Shown here piece by piece: positions 10,965-18,405 of a stretch of DNA of 64,000 nucleotides. Source of the DNA: Stappia indica (lineage in GTDB: Bacteria; Pseudomonadota; Alphaproteobacteria; Rhizobiales; Stappiaceae); the NCBI RefSeq assembly GCF_001696535.1, contig NZ_MBQE01000001.1, positions 1,550,001 through 1,614,000 of the forward strand, in the 5' to 3' direction. Positions within the stretch are counted from its first letter, which is position 1. Every line of letters starts with the position of its first letter. The position numbers and the translations under genes were made by a program. Under the pieces are notes generated by a model. That model saw only the letters and a list, made by a program, of their open reading frames with translations. It made no database searches and was not told where the DNA came from.

Positions 10965-11179
10965 TGCGTACTCTTTCCCTCAGCACCGCCGCGGGCCGCA
11001 GCGTCCGCGCCGCCAGCCGCAACCGCAGCGACGAGGAGCGCGCCGCCATGCTGCTGGCGACCGCAGTCGGCGTCGGCCTTCTGTTCGCCGCCTCGCTCAC
11101 CCTGTTCGGCGGACCGCTGGCCCATTCGCTCAAGGACCTGGCGCCGCCGGCCGCCGCTGCCGATACCCAGGACCACTGA
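10964..11179 (+). CDS. Small single-helix membrane protein, second of a coupled pair
   Basis: 71 residues, unrecognised. A basic N-terminus (about 1-27, Ser/Arg-rich) is followed by one transmembrane helix (about 29-47) and a short C-terminal tail. The ATG at 10964 shares a base with the upstream stop (TGATG), and AGAGGA lies just upstream. A GTG three bases earlier is an alternative start. A terminator follows directly, so the two genes form a closed two-gene operon. Confidence 0.65.
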   Translation: MRTLSLSTAAGRSVRAASRNRSDEERAAMLLATAVGVGLLFAASLTLFGGPLAHSLKDLAPPAAAADTQDH

Positions 11180-11185
11180 CCGGTA

Positions 11186-11217
11186 CGGGGCCTCAGGCCC
11201 CGCCGTCTTTTCGTTTT
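11186..11217 (+). terminator. Rho-independent terminator of the small membrane-protein operon
   Basis: Stem CGGGGCCT/AGGCCCCG (11186-11202) and the tail GTCTTTTCGTTTT. It starts seven bases after the stop of the second gene. The next 260 bases, up to the DUF3775 gene, show no feature I can support. Confidence 0.85.
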
Positions 11218-11478
11218 ACGCCCCTTGCCTCGCGCCCCTGCTTCCCGGGGCTGCCGCCACTGGCAAAGCGCCCCGTCAACGCGTACGCTCATCCAAAGCA
11301 CGCCGCCTGCAGACCACCGGGGACAATCCACCGGCGGAGGCGCGCCCTTGCGATGGATCAAGGTGCCGACTGCAGCTTGCGGCAAGTGTCCGGACAGGGA
11401 CGGACTTTCGGCACGCGGCTGCACGGCGCGATCCCCCGCCAGCCAAGCCGACACCGCCCCGCACAAGACGGGAGCTGA

Positions 11479-11901
11479 ATGCAAGCCATGGCGGTCAATC
11501 TGACACTTTCTCCGGCGACGATGCGCATGCTGGTCCAGAAGGCCCGTGCCGCTTCGGCGTCCGACCTGGACGGCGGCTATGAAGACGGCCGCGACCGGGA
11601 AATCGAGTTCGACGCCGACACCCTCCAGGACAGTCACGCCCATGACGGACTCGCCGAGGAAGAGACGGACGATCTGTCGGTCGAGGAACTGGCCGAACTG
11701 ATCGAAGATCTTAACGTCGACGAGGCAGCCGAGCTCGTTGCGATCGTCTGGATCGGGCGCGGCGACTACGAAGCCGACGATTTCGACCAGGCCGTCGAAG
11801 ATGCCCGCGACAGGGCCTTTCGCTCGACAGCCAAATATCTGATCGGACTACCGCTTTTTGCCGATCATCTGGAAGCGGGTCTCGACGCCCTGGATCTCTG
11901 A
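11479..11901 (+). CDS. DUF3775 family protein
   Basis: A 140-residue soluble acidic protein resembling the alphaproteobacterial DUF3775 family. Visible features: an N-terminal VNLTLSPATMRMLVQKAR helix (about 5-22), a strongly acidic middle (DGGYEDGRDREIEFDADTL is the variable linker), then the conserved DLSVEELAELIEDLNVDEAAE (about 65-85) and LVAIVWIGRGDYEADDF (about 86-102), ending with KYLIGLPLFADHLEAGLDAL. The family's function is not established. The start at 11479 has GGGAG six bases upstream; an ATG at 11488 is possible. It appears monocistronic. Confidence 0.78.
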   Translation: MQAMAVNLTLSPATMRMLVQKARAASASDLDGGYEDGRDREIEFDADTLQDSHAHDGLAEEETDDLSVEELAELIEDLNVDEAAELVAIVWIGRGDYEADDFDQAVEDARDRAFRSTAKYLIGLPLFADHLEAGLDALDL

Positions 11902-11979
11902 CGCAGGGAACTCTCCCACAGGCAACGGCGTTTTTCTCTGGATATCCTTTTCTGTGCTCTCCTTCGGCATTTACACATT

Positions 11980-11998
11980 GTTAACCATGACGGTTAAC
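11980..11998. promoter_or_regulatory. GTTAACC dyad upstream of the 52-residue gene
   Basis: Perfect inverted repeat GTTAACC (11980-11986) and GGTTAAC (11992-11998), 5-base spacer, 36 bases before the small ORF start. It resembles a CtrA box (TTAA-N7-TTAAC), but the spacing between TTAA half-sites is nine, so another regulator is as likely. Confidence 0.45.
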
Positions 11999-12033
11999 TC
12001 TTCGTCGGCGAGAGAAGAGGTCGGAGACACCGC

Positions 12034-12192
12034 ATGAGCTTCACGGACCGTATGCAGGCAGACGAGAAGGCCGGCCTTCAGGCCGACACGCTGAGCGTAC
12101 AAAAGCCTTCGCCCTGGCCGATCGCGCTGCGGGTCACCAGCGCCGCCCTCCTTGTCACCCTGGTCTTCTGCTACGCCTTTCCCAACGGCTGA
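12034..12192 (+). CDS. Small membrane protein, 52 residues
   Basis: A short open frame starting MSFTDRMQADEKAG, with GGAG eight bases upstream of the ATG. The C-terminal third is one hydrophobic helix (about 31-48) ending FCYAFPNG. The polar N-terminal half followed by a C-terminal helix suggests a tail-anchored or single-pass small protein. No family recognised. The GTTAACC dyad and 130 bases of non-coding DNA upstream suggest its own promoter. It precedes the DMT transporter gene by 58 bases and could be co-transcribed. Confidence 0.6.
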   Translation: MSFTDRMQADEKAGLQADTLSVQKPSPWPIALRVTSAALLVTLVFCYAFPNG

Positions 12193-12250
12193 TCCCCGGC
12201 GCTCCATCAAGCCGCTTGCGGCCGCTTCGCCTTTCCGGTAGCGCAAGCTG

Positions 12251-13201
12251 ATGAGCCGCACCCTCGCCAACACGCTCCTGCTTCTGACCGCCCTGATCTG
12301 GGGCTCGGCCTTCGTGGCGCAGGCCACGGCGATGGAGCATGTCGGCCCGCTCACCTTCACCGGCATCCGCTTCCTGATGGCGGCGCTGGCGGTGCTGCCC
12401 TTCGCCATCGCCGAAACGCGCCTGCGCCGTGACCGGCCGCTCGACCTGCGCACCGCCGGAGCCTTCACCGCGCTCGGGCTGGTGTTCTTCGCGGCGATTT
12501 CCCTGCAGCAGATCGGCCTGCTCACCACCACGGTGACCAATGCCGGCTTTCTCACCGGCATCTATGTGGTCTTGACGCCGCTGGTCGCGCTGCTGGCCTT
12601 TCGCGAAATACCGCACCCCGTTGTTTGGCCCGCCTCGCTGGTTACGCTCAGTGGCATCTATCTGCTCGGCGGCGGAGCCCTGTCGGCTCTGACCATCGGC
12701 GATCTCCTGATGCTCGTCTGCGCGGTGTTTTGCGCACTGCATGTCGGCATGATCGGCAGCGTCGTGCGCCATTGTGCCCGCCCGCTGCTGTTGTCGGTGT
12801 GGCAGTTCGCGGTCGTCGGAACGGCGGCGATCATTCCCGGCCTGTTGCTGGAGCCGGTCAGCATGAACGCCGTGTTGGCGGCGGGGCCGGAACTTCTCTA
12901 CACCGGCCTTGTGTCCGGCGGCCTCGCCTTCACTCTGCAGGCTATCGGCCAGCGCTGGACACGGGCCGCGGACGCCGCGATCCTGCTGTCCTCGGAAGCT
13001 CTTTTCGCCGCCCTGTTCGGTGCCTTGCTGCTGGGCGAAAGGCTTGGGCCGGCGGGCCTTTTCGGCTGCGCCTTGATCTTCGCCTCGATCCTCGCGGTTC
13101 AATTGGTGCCGATGCTGGTGCGCCGCCCGCAGGAGAGCGTTGCCGCACCCGCGATCGTGCCGCCAGTCCCGGCCGAAGCGGAACCCGCGAGCCCGGCCTG
13201 A
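12251..13201 (+). CDS. DMT-superfamily transporter (EamA domains)
   Basis: A 316-residue inner-membrane protein with ten predicted helices arranged as two EamA repeats (about 5-135 and 147-287). Typical cues are ALIWGSAFVAQ at the N-terminus, NAGFLTGIYVVLTPL near 98 and SSEALFAALFGALLLGERLG near 254. A Pro/Ala-rich tail of about 25 residues is probably cytosolic. Members export metabolites such as amino acids or nucleosides; the substrate here is unknown. The ribosome-binding site is poor (GCAAGCTG before ATG). The next gene starts 25 bases after the stop, so the pair may form an operon. Confidence 0.88.
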   Translation: MSRTLANTLLLLTALIWGSAFVAQATAMEHVGPLTFTGIRFLMAALAVLPFAIAETRLRRDRPLDLRTAGAFTALGLVFFAAISLQQIGLLTTTVTNAGFLTGIYVVLTPLVALLAFREIPHPVVWPASLVTLSGIYLLGGGALSALTIGDLLMLVCAVFCALHVGMIGSVVRHCARPLLLSVWQFAVVGTAAIIPGLLLEPVSMNAVLAAGPELLYTGLVSGGLAFTLQAIGQRWTRAADAAILLSSEALFAALFGALLLGERLGPAGLFGCALIFASILAVQLVPMLVRRPQESVAAPAIVPPVPAEAEPASPA

Positions 13202-13226
13202 CCGCATTGACGGGAGACGAGACATC

Positions 13227-14201
13227 GTGACAGAGACCGCCTCCGCACCCGCTCCCGCCCTTCCCTATTCCGGCAGGATCGATGCGCTCGACGCGGCGCG
13301 CGGGGTCGCGCTCGCCACCATGGCGGTCTATCACTTCTCCTGGGATCTCAAGTGGTTCGGAGTGGTGGATTGGCCCGTCGACTCCGGCCTCGGCTGGCGC
13401 ATCTTCGCCATGTCCATCGCCGGGAGCTTCCTGTTCCTCGTCGGCGTCGGACAGGTGCTCGCCCATCGCGGGAGCGTCCGGGTCGACCGCGCGCTGCGGC
13501 GGGCCGGCAAGATCGCCCTGGCCGCCGCAGCCATCAGCCTTGCCACCTATTTCGCGCTGGCCGAGCAATATGTCCGCTTCGGCATCCTGCATGCCATCGC
13601 GGCCGGCTCACTGCTGGCCTTGCCGGCGCTGCGCGCCCCGCTCTGGCTGGTCGCCGCCCTGGCAATTGCGGCTGTCGCCGCGCCGCATCTCGTGTCGCTG
13701 AGCTTTCCGGGCGATGCCTGGCTCATGTGGACCGGCCTTGTCGCCGAGCCGCCGCTGTCGGTCGACTACGTGCCGCTGCTGCCATGGATGGCAGCGATTC
13801 TCGCAGGCGTCGTCGCCGGCCGGCTGGCGCTTGCCGCCGGGCTCTTCGTGCGCCTCGCGGCCTGGACCGCGCGGGGGCCGGCGGGGCGTCTTGCAGCGCT
13901 CGCCGGTCGCCACTCGCTGCTCGTTTACCTCGCGCATCAGCCGATCCTGTTCGGCCTGGTCTGGACCGCCGCCGCCCTCGGGCTGACCCCGGACCGCTCG
14001 GCCGAGACCTTTGTCGAGCAATGCGTGCAGAGCTGCACCATCACCGGAGAGGAAGCGGCCTGCCGCGCCACATGCAGCTGCACGGTGGAGAGCCTGCGCG
14101 CCGACGGCACCTGGGAGGCGCTGCTTGCCCGCCCCGAAGACCCGGGTCTCAACGACCTGCTGGCGGAGCGCTACCGGATGTGCCGGTCGCAGGCGAACTG
14201 A
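13227..14201 (+). CDS. Membrane acyltransferase-like protein (HGSNAT/DUF1624 family) with Cys-rich tail
   Basis: A 324-residue polytopic protein resembling the heparan-alpha-glucosaminide N-acetyltransferase catalytic family (DUF1624). It begins with RIDALDAARGVALATMAVYH near residue 17, followed by about seven helices; LAGRHSLLVYLAHQPILFG near 230 is also typical. GTG at 13227 is the preferred start: the frame extends upstream, but only into the transporter gene's 3' end, and GGGAG lies ahead of the GTG. The last 60 residues form a soluble tail with five Cys (266, 270, 279, 283, 285; spacing C-x3-C-x8-C-x3-C-x-C), suggesting a disulfide or metal knuckle. Acceptor substrate unknown. Confidence 0.75.
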   Translation: MTETASAPAPALPYSGRIDALDAARGVALATMAVYHFSWDLKWFGVVDWPVDSGLGWRIFAMSIAGSFLFLVGVGQVLAHRGSVRVDRALRRAGKIALAAAAISLATYFALAEQYVRFGILHAIAAGSLLALPALRAPLWLVAALAIAAVAAPHLVSLSFPGDAWLMWTGLVAEPPLSVDYVPLLPWMAAILAGVVAGRLALAAGLFVRLAAWTARGPAGRLAALAGRHSLLVYLAHQPILFGLVWTAAALGLTPDRSAETFVEQCVQSCTITGEEAACRATCSCTVESLRADGTWEALLARPEDPGLNDLLAERYRMCRSQAN

Positions 14202-14219
14202 CCCACCCTTCACCGGAAC

Positions 14220-14279
14220 GTGACACAGGTCACTTCGCCGCCCGCCTCAACCCGGCATTCTCATGCTACACTCATGAGA
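14220..14279. promoter_or_regulatory. Two dyads in the anmK upstream region
   Basis: GTGAC-ACAG-GTCAC (14220-14233) and TCTCATG-CTACACT-CATGAGA (14259-14279) are both perfect inverted repeats, 100-160 bases before anmK. They could be operators. A 34-codon open frame (14274-14378) ends exactly where the anmK ATG begins, but has no further support. Confidence 0.4.
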
Positions 14280-14378
14280 CGACTGGGAAATATGGCAAGC
14301 GACGATGGCGAGAACACAGACCGGACGGCGAAAGTGCCGCCTCGCCGTGCGCCTGGACGAGCCGATGGGAGCCCTTGA

Positions 14379-15527
14379 ATGATCCGGCAGGAATGGACCG
14401 TCGGTCTGATGACCGGGACGGTGCTGGACGGCAACATCGACGTGGCGCTGCTGCGCAGCGACGGCGAGACCATCGCCGAGTTCGGCCCGTGGACGCTCGC
14501 TCCCTATCCGTCCGACCTTCGCCCGCTGCTGGTGGAGACCCTCGCACAGGCGGCCGACTGGGGTTTTTCCGGCGCTGAGCCGGAGATCTTCGCCAAGGCC
14601 GAGGCCCGCATCACCGAGGCCCAGTCCGAAGCCGTCGCGACCTTCCTCGAGGAGGTCGGCCTGCCGCATGCGGAAGTCGCTGCCGTCGGCTTCCACGGCC
14701 AGACGGTGCTGCACCGCGCGCCCGCGGCCGGGCGAACCGGCCGCACACGCCAGCTCGGCGACGGCGCGGCAATGGCCCGCCGGCTCGGCATCACCGTCGT
14801 CAACGATTTTCGCAGCGCCGACATGGCCGCCGGCGGACAGGGCGCCCCGCTGGCCGGCATCTATCATGCCGCCCTGCTGAAACGCGCGGAAGCCGGCCCC
14901 GAAACCGCGGTGCTCAATCTCGGCGGCGTTGCCAACATCACCTGGGTCGATGCGTCGGGCGTGCCGCATGCCTTCGACACCGGCCCGGCCAACGCCCCGC
15001 TCAACGACTGGATCGGCCGCAAGGGACGCGGCAGCATGGACCGGGACGGGCGCATCGCCGCCTCGGGAAAGGTAGACGAGGATCGCCTCGCCCGGCTGTT
15101 CGACCATCCCTATCTGGTCGCGCCCTACCCGAAGTCGCTCGACCGCAACGACTTCACCTCCGCCATGGCGGACGGCCTGTCGGACGAGGACGGCGCGGCG
15201 ACGCTGACCGCCTTCACCGCGGGTGCCGTCGGCAAGGCACTCGACCGCCTGCCCGCCCGCCCGCAGCGGCTGGTGCTGTGCGGCGGCGGCCGCCACAACC
15301 CGGTGATGCGCCGCGAGATCGCGGAACGCGCCGGGGTCGAGGTGCTGATGTCGGAGGATTTCGGCTGGCGGGGCGACGCGGTGGAGGCCGAGTGCTTCGC
15401 GCTGCTCGCCGCCCGCACCCTGCGCGCCCTGCCGATCAGCTTTCCCACGACGACCGGCGTTGCCCGCGCCCAGGGCGGCGGCGTCATCCACACGGCCACG
15501 GCGGCGGCGAAGGCAGGCAGCCCATGA
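14379..15527 (+). CDS. anmK: Anhydro-N-acetylmuramic acid kinase
   Basis: A cytosolic ASKHA-fold kinase that converts recycled 1,6-anhydro-MurNAc plus ATP to MurNAc 6-phosphate in peptidoglycan recycling. 382 aa, normal length. Signatures: [16 protein letters not shown] (9-24, phosphate-1 loop), [12 protein letters not shown] near 103, [20 protein letters not shown] near 125, [12 protein letters not shown] near 185 and [14 protein letters not shown] near 207 (phosphate-2/catalytic Asp region). GGGAG lies eight bases before the ATG. The 3' end overlaps the next gene by four bases (ATGA), so the two are translationally coupled. PgeF and a lysozyme-like protein elsewhere in the window also touch cell-wall turnover. 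Confidence 0.92.
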   Translation: MIRQEWTVGLMTGTVLDGNIDVALLRSDGETIAEFGPWTLAPYPSDLRPLLVETLAQAADWGFSGAEPEIFAKAEARITEAQSEAVATFLEEVGLPHAEVAAVGFHGQTVLHRAPAAGRTGRTRQLGDGAAMARRLGITVVNDFRSADMAAGGQGAPLAGIYHAALLKRAEAGPETAVLNLGGVANITWVDASGVPHAFDTGPANAPLNDWIGRKGRGSMDRDGRIAASGKVDEDRLARLFDHPYLVAPYPKSLDRNDFTSAMADGLSDEDGAATLTAFTAGAVGKALDRLPARPQRLVLCGGGRHNPVMRREIAERAGVEVLMSEDFGWRGDAVEAECFALLAARTLRALPISFPTTTGVARAQGGGVIHTATAAAKAGSP

Positions 15528-15955
15528 GCCTTCGCCTTCCCGAAAGCCTTCGGCGGCGCCAGCCCGAAGATCCGCTCGCCGAGCTCTTCCGCGAAGAAGC
15601 GGAGACCGAGCGTGTCGCCACCCTGGTACGGCTCAACAAGGCTCTCGCCGATGCGATCGCGCGCCTCAAGACAAGCACGGCACGGTTCCACCAGGCCGAT
15701 GCGCAGGCCCGCGACGAGGCGCGCCGTCGCTGGCGCCGGCGCCATGCAGAAGCCGGCGAGGCGCTCTGGAGCGTCCTGATCCAGCGCGAGATATGCGGCC
15801 TGCGCCATCACGAGGCCTTCCTGCGCGAATTCGACGTGCCCCGGTCCGTCCACCTGCTGATGGGTCCCGCGGCGACGGCGATAGACCCTCCGGATCCGCT
15901 GCCGCCTGCCGACGCCGCCCTTCCCCCAAACGACCGGACGCAGCGACCCGCATGA
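15524..15955 (+). CDS. Conserved-looking helical protein of unknown function
   Basis: A 143-residue soluble protein overlapping anmK by four bases. It has a long charged helical segment (about 20-90, rich in Arg, Ala and Glu, with heptad-like [14 protein letters not shown]), then [20 protein letters not shown] (about 81-100), the part most likely to be conserved. It ends in a Pro-rich tail. It may belong to the small rhizobial DUF6665-type proteins, but I am not sure. The coupling with anmK suggests co-expression; a role in wall recycling would be speculation. Confidence 0.6.
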   Translation: MSLRLPESLRRRQPEDPLAELFREEAETERVATLVRLNKALADAIARLKTSTARFHQADAQARDEARRRWRRRHAEAGEALWSVLIQREICGLRHHEAFLREFDVPRSVHLLMGPAATAIDPPDPLPPADAALPPNDRTQRPA

Positions 15956-16122
15956 TCTCCTCTTTCCCCCTCGCCGGGCTCAAGCCGTGGACCCGGCGCA
16001 ACACCTTGAGAAATGTTCGCCTGCGCGAATGCAGGAACGTGCAAGAAGCCTTCCCTCGGATCGGCTCGCCGGTATATGGACAGGGCATCCCCACCCCGCA
16101 GCGCCGGACAGCCGTGGCAACC

Positions 16123-17133
16123 ATGACCAGACTTCTTGCCCGAAGCCGGAAAACGGCCGTCAACGCGGCGCTCGCCACCCTGCTGCTCGCCTTCATGCCG
16201 GCGCCCGACGGGCCGGACGGCTTTCCCGCGCTGACCAGCGAGGCACAGGCGGCCACCACCGTTCCGCCGGGCAACCGCCACGCCTCGCAGCCGCGCATTC
16301 CCTTCGCATCCGCCCGCCGCACCGCCGCCGGCAACGCGGGCTACGATGCCAAGTTCGAGCGCATCGTCGGCGTTCTGCGCCGCGACAGCCGGCTGATCCG
16401 CGACATCAAGCGCGTCGCCGGGCTCTACGGCATCGACCCGGTGCACATGCTGGGCGCCATCGTCGGCGAGCATACCTACAACTACGACAGCCTCGACAGC
16501 GCGCAGTCCTATTACGTCAAGGCGCTGAGCTATGCCGGCATCCGCATGGAGTTCTCGCTCGGCGGCGAACATGTCGAGGAGTTCGTCAAGCGTCCGCAGT
16601 TCGATCGCTGCAATGCCGGCCGCAAGGACACCAACACGCTGTGGAACTGCTATCAGCGGGTGTGGGACAGCACTTTCCGCGGCAAGCGCGTCGACGGCAC
16701 CAGCTATCCCCAGAAGACCTTCAACGAGGCGTTCTTCCAGCCGCTCTTCGCAGGTCAGAGCTTCGGCCTCGGGCAATTGTCGCCGCTGACCGTGCTGATG
16801 ATGAGCGACAAGGTCGCCAAGACCAGCGGGCTCGAGAAACTCTCGCCCGGCAACGAGCAGGAGATCTATCGCGCGGCGATGGATCCGGGCCGCTCGCTCC
16901 ACTACATGGCCGCGATTCTGCGCGACGCCATCGACGCCTATCGCGTCGTTGCCAATGTCGACATCTCGAAGAACCCCGGCCTGACGGCGACGCTCTACAA
17001 TCTCGGCGATCCCTGGGCACGGGCATCCGAGTATCGGCGCCGCCGGGCCGCCGGAACGCAGACCTGGCCGGTCGAGAACTATTACGGCTGGCTGGTCAAC
17101 GAGAAGATCGAAGTGCTGCGCGGCCTGCTGTAA
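16123..17133 (+). CDS. DUF1402 exported protein, lysozyme-like fold suspected
   Basis: A 336-residue protein of the rhizobial DUF1402 family. The ATG at 16123 gives a basic N-terminus and a Sec-type signal peptide ending near SEAQAATT (about 43-46); the frame is open further upstream to 15952 but without a better start. The mature part has three features that read like family-1 lytic transglycosylases: AIVGEHTYNYDS with Glu116 as possible acid, SFGLGQLSPLTV (213-224) like the GLMQ-x-P-x-T motif, and LYNLGDPW (291-298) like AYNAG. On that basis a periplasmic wall hydrolase is a reasonable inference, not an established function. It is convergent with the MBL gene. Confidence 0.72.
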   Translation: MTRLLARSRKTAVNAALATLLLAFMPAPDGPDGFPALTSEAQAATTVPPGNRHASQPRIPFASARRTAAGNAGYDAKFERIVGVLRRDSRLIRDIKRVAGLYGIDPVHMLGAIVGEHTYNYDSLDSAQSYYVKALSYAGIRMEFSLGGEHVEEFVKRPQFDRCNAGRKDTNTLWNCYQRVWDSTFRGKRVDGTSYPQKTFNEAFFQPLFAGQSFGLGQLSPLTVLMMSDKVAKTSGLEKLSPGNEQEIYRAAMDPGRSLHYMAAILRDAIDAYRVVANVDISKNPGLTATLYNLGDPWARASEYRRRRAAGTQTWPVENYYGWLVNEKIEVLRGLL

Positions 17134-17184
17134 CTCGGCAGGCCGCCCTGGCGGTCGAACCCGGCCCGCACGCCGGGCGCGCAC

Positions 17185-17844
17185 TCACCTCAGATACGGA
17201 TTGGTCCGCCGCTCATGGCCGATGGTCGAGGCCGGGCCGTGACCGGGTAGGAAGGTGACGTCATCGCCGAGCGGCAGCATCTTGTCGCGGATCGAGGTGA
17301 TGAGCGTCTCGTGGTTGCCGCCCGGCAGATCGGTCCGCCCGACGGAGCCGGCGAACAGCACGTCGCCGGAAATGGCGAAGCGCAGTTCGGGATCGAAGAA
17401 CACCAGATGCCCCGGCGCATGACCCGGGCAGTGCAGGATCTGGAAGCTGCGGCCGGCCATGGTCAGGTCGTCGCCTTCCGACAGCCAGGTGTCCGGCTCG
17501 ACCGAGCGCACGTCTGCAACGCCGAATTCGCGCGCCTGCTGCTCCACCCGCTCCAGCAACGGCCGATCCGCCTCGTGCGGGCCGAGCACGGGAACGGACA
17601 GGCGCTCGGCGAGGTCCGCCGCGCCGCCGACATGGTCGATATGGCCATGGGTCAGGACGATCTTCTCCACCTTGACCCCGTGCTCTTCCAGCGCGGCGAG
17701 GATGCGGTCAACGTCGCCGCCCGGATCGATCACCGCGCCCGCCTTGGTCTCGCGGTCGAAGATGACCGAGCAGTTCTGCTGGAAGGCAGTCACCGGAATG
17801 ACGATGATCTGGATGGGGGGCTCCTGGCCCTGCTGTTCCGACAT
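17185..17844 (-). CDS. MBL-fold metallo-hydrolase (glyoxalase II-like)
   Basis: A 219-residue cytosolic metallo-beta-lactamase-fold hydrolase. Metal ligands are visible: THGHIDH (H66, H68, D70, H71), CPGHAPGH (H142), the bridging Asp161 in ISGDVLF and His202 in LPGHGP. The set matches the hydroxyacylglutathione hydrolase-like short group, which hydrolyses thioesters; the substrate is uncertain. The ATG at 17844 has GGGAG seven bases upstream. The gene lies divergent from the cold-shock gene across a 561-base gap and convergent with the DUF1402 gene. Confidence 0.88.
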   Translation of the reverse strand: MSEQQGQEPPIQIIVIPVTAFQQNCSVIFDRETKAGAVIDPGGDVDRILAALEEHGVKVEKIVLTHGHIDHVGGAADLAERLSVPVLGPHEADRPLLERVEQQAREFGVADVRSVEPDTWLSEGDDLTMAGRSFQILHCPGHAPGHLVFFDPELRFAISGDVLFAGSVGRTDLPGGNHETLITSIRDKMLPLGDDVTFLPGHGPASTIGHERRTNPYLR

Positions 17845-18405
17845 GACGGCTCCCGTCGAGTGAATGGGATGAAGGCGTCCGGCCGCCTGGATGTGCTGGC
17901 CGGAGCTGCGGTCGCTGCGACGTCTGCTCGCTCCCCCGGAGCCGGTCGCAGGCACGCGCGCTCAGGTAACCCGCCCGCGGGCGCTCTGGCAACCGCTCGG
18001 CGCGGAAATGCCCGGCTGCAGGCGCGCCACCTGTCATTTCGGTCAGGGCGAATCCCGCTCCGCCGCTTCTCCCTTTCGGAAAAAGCCGCCAGGGACGCGG
18101 CTTGCAAGGGTTTTCCTTGCCCGGACGGCTTACAAGACCGTATGATATACGCGCGGTTGGCAAGGCTGGAGCGGTGCGCGGGTGCCGAAAGCGTGAGTTC
18201 GGGCGGTTCGGCAAGACACAAGACATCGAAATTGGTCACGCTGCACGGTCGCGGCGGAATTCCTCTGGGGAAGTCGTGCGACGGAGTGTGGCTGACAGCC
18301 GCATGTGGAACCCGGCGTAGCAAGGACTGAGAAGGCAGCCCTGCGCCGGACGATGAAGATCTGCGAGCCTGCTGCTGCGGCAGGCTCTTACAAGGTGATG
18401 TGAAC
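17845..18405. promoter_or_regulatory. Divergent intergenic region with the cold-shock gene promoter and leader
   Basis: 561 bases without a convincing gene. A sigma70-like promoter for the cold-shock gene is TTGCCC (18117-18122), 18 bases, TATGAT (18141-18146). A GCAAGG/CCTTGC dyad (18104-18120) overlaps its -35. If used, the mRNA leader is about 250 bases, as in classic cspA genes. The half nearer the MBL gene (17845-18100) shows nothing I can name. Confidence 0.45.
18365..18387 (+). promoter_or_regulatory. Leader hairpin next to the ribosome-binding site of the cold-shock gene
   Basis: Perfect 8-bp stem GAGCCTGC/GCAGGCTC with a 7-base loop, ending four bases before the AAGGTG ribosome-binding site (18392-18397). 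It lacks a T-tract, so a role in temperature- or translation-dependent control fits better than termination. Confidence 0.5.

Noticed and set aside
12155-13225. 356-codon minus-strand frame opposite the DMT transporter
   Set aside because: Antisense to a ten-helix transporter gene; composition is that of a shadow frame.
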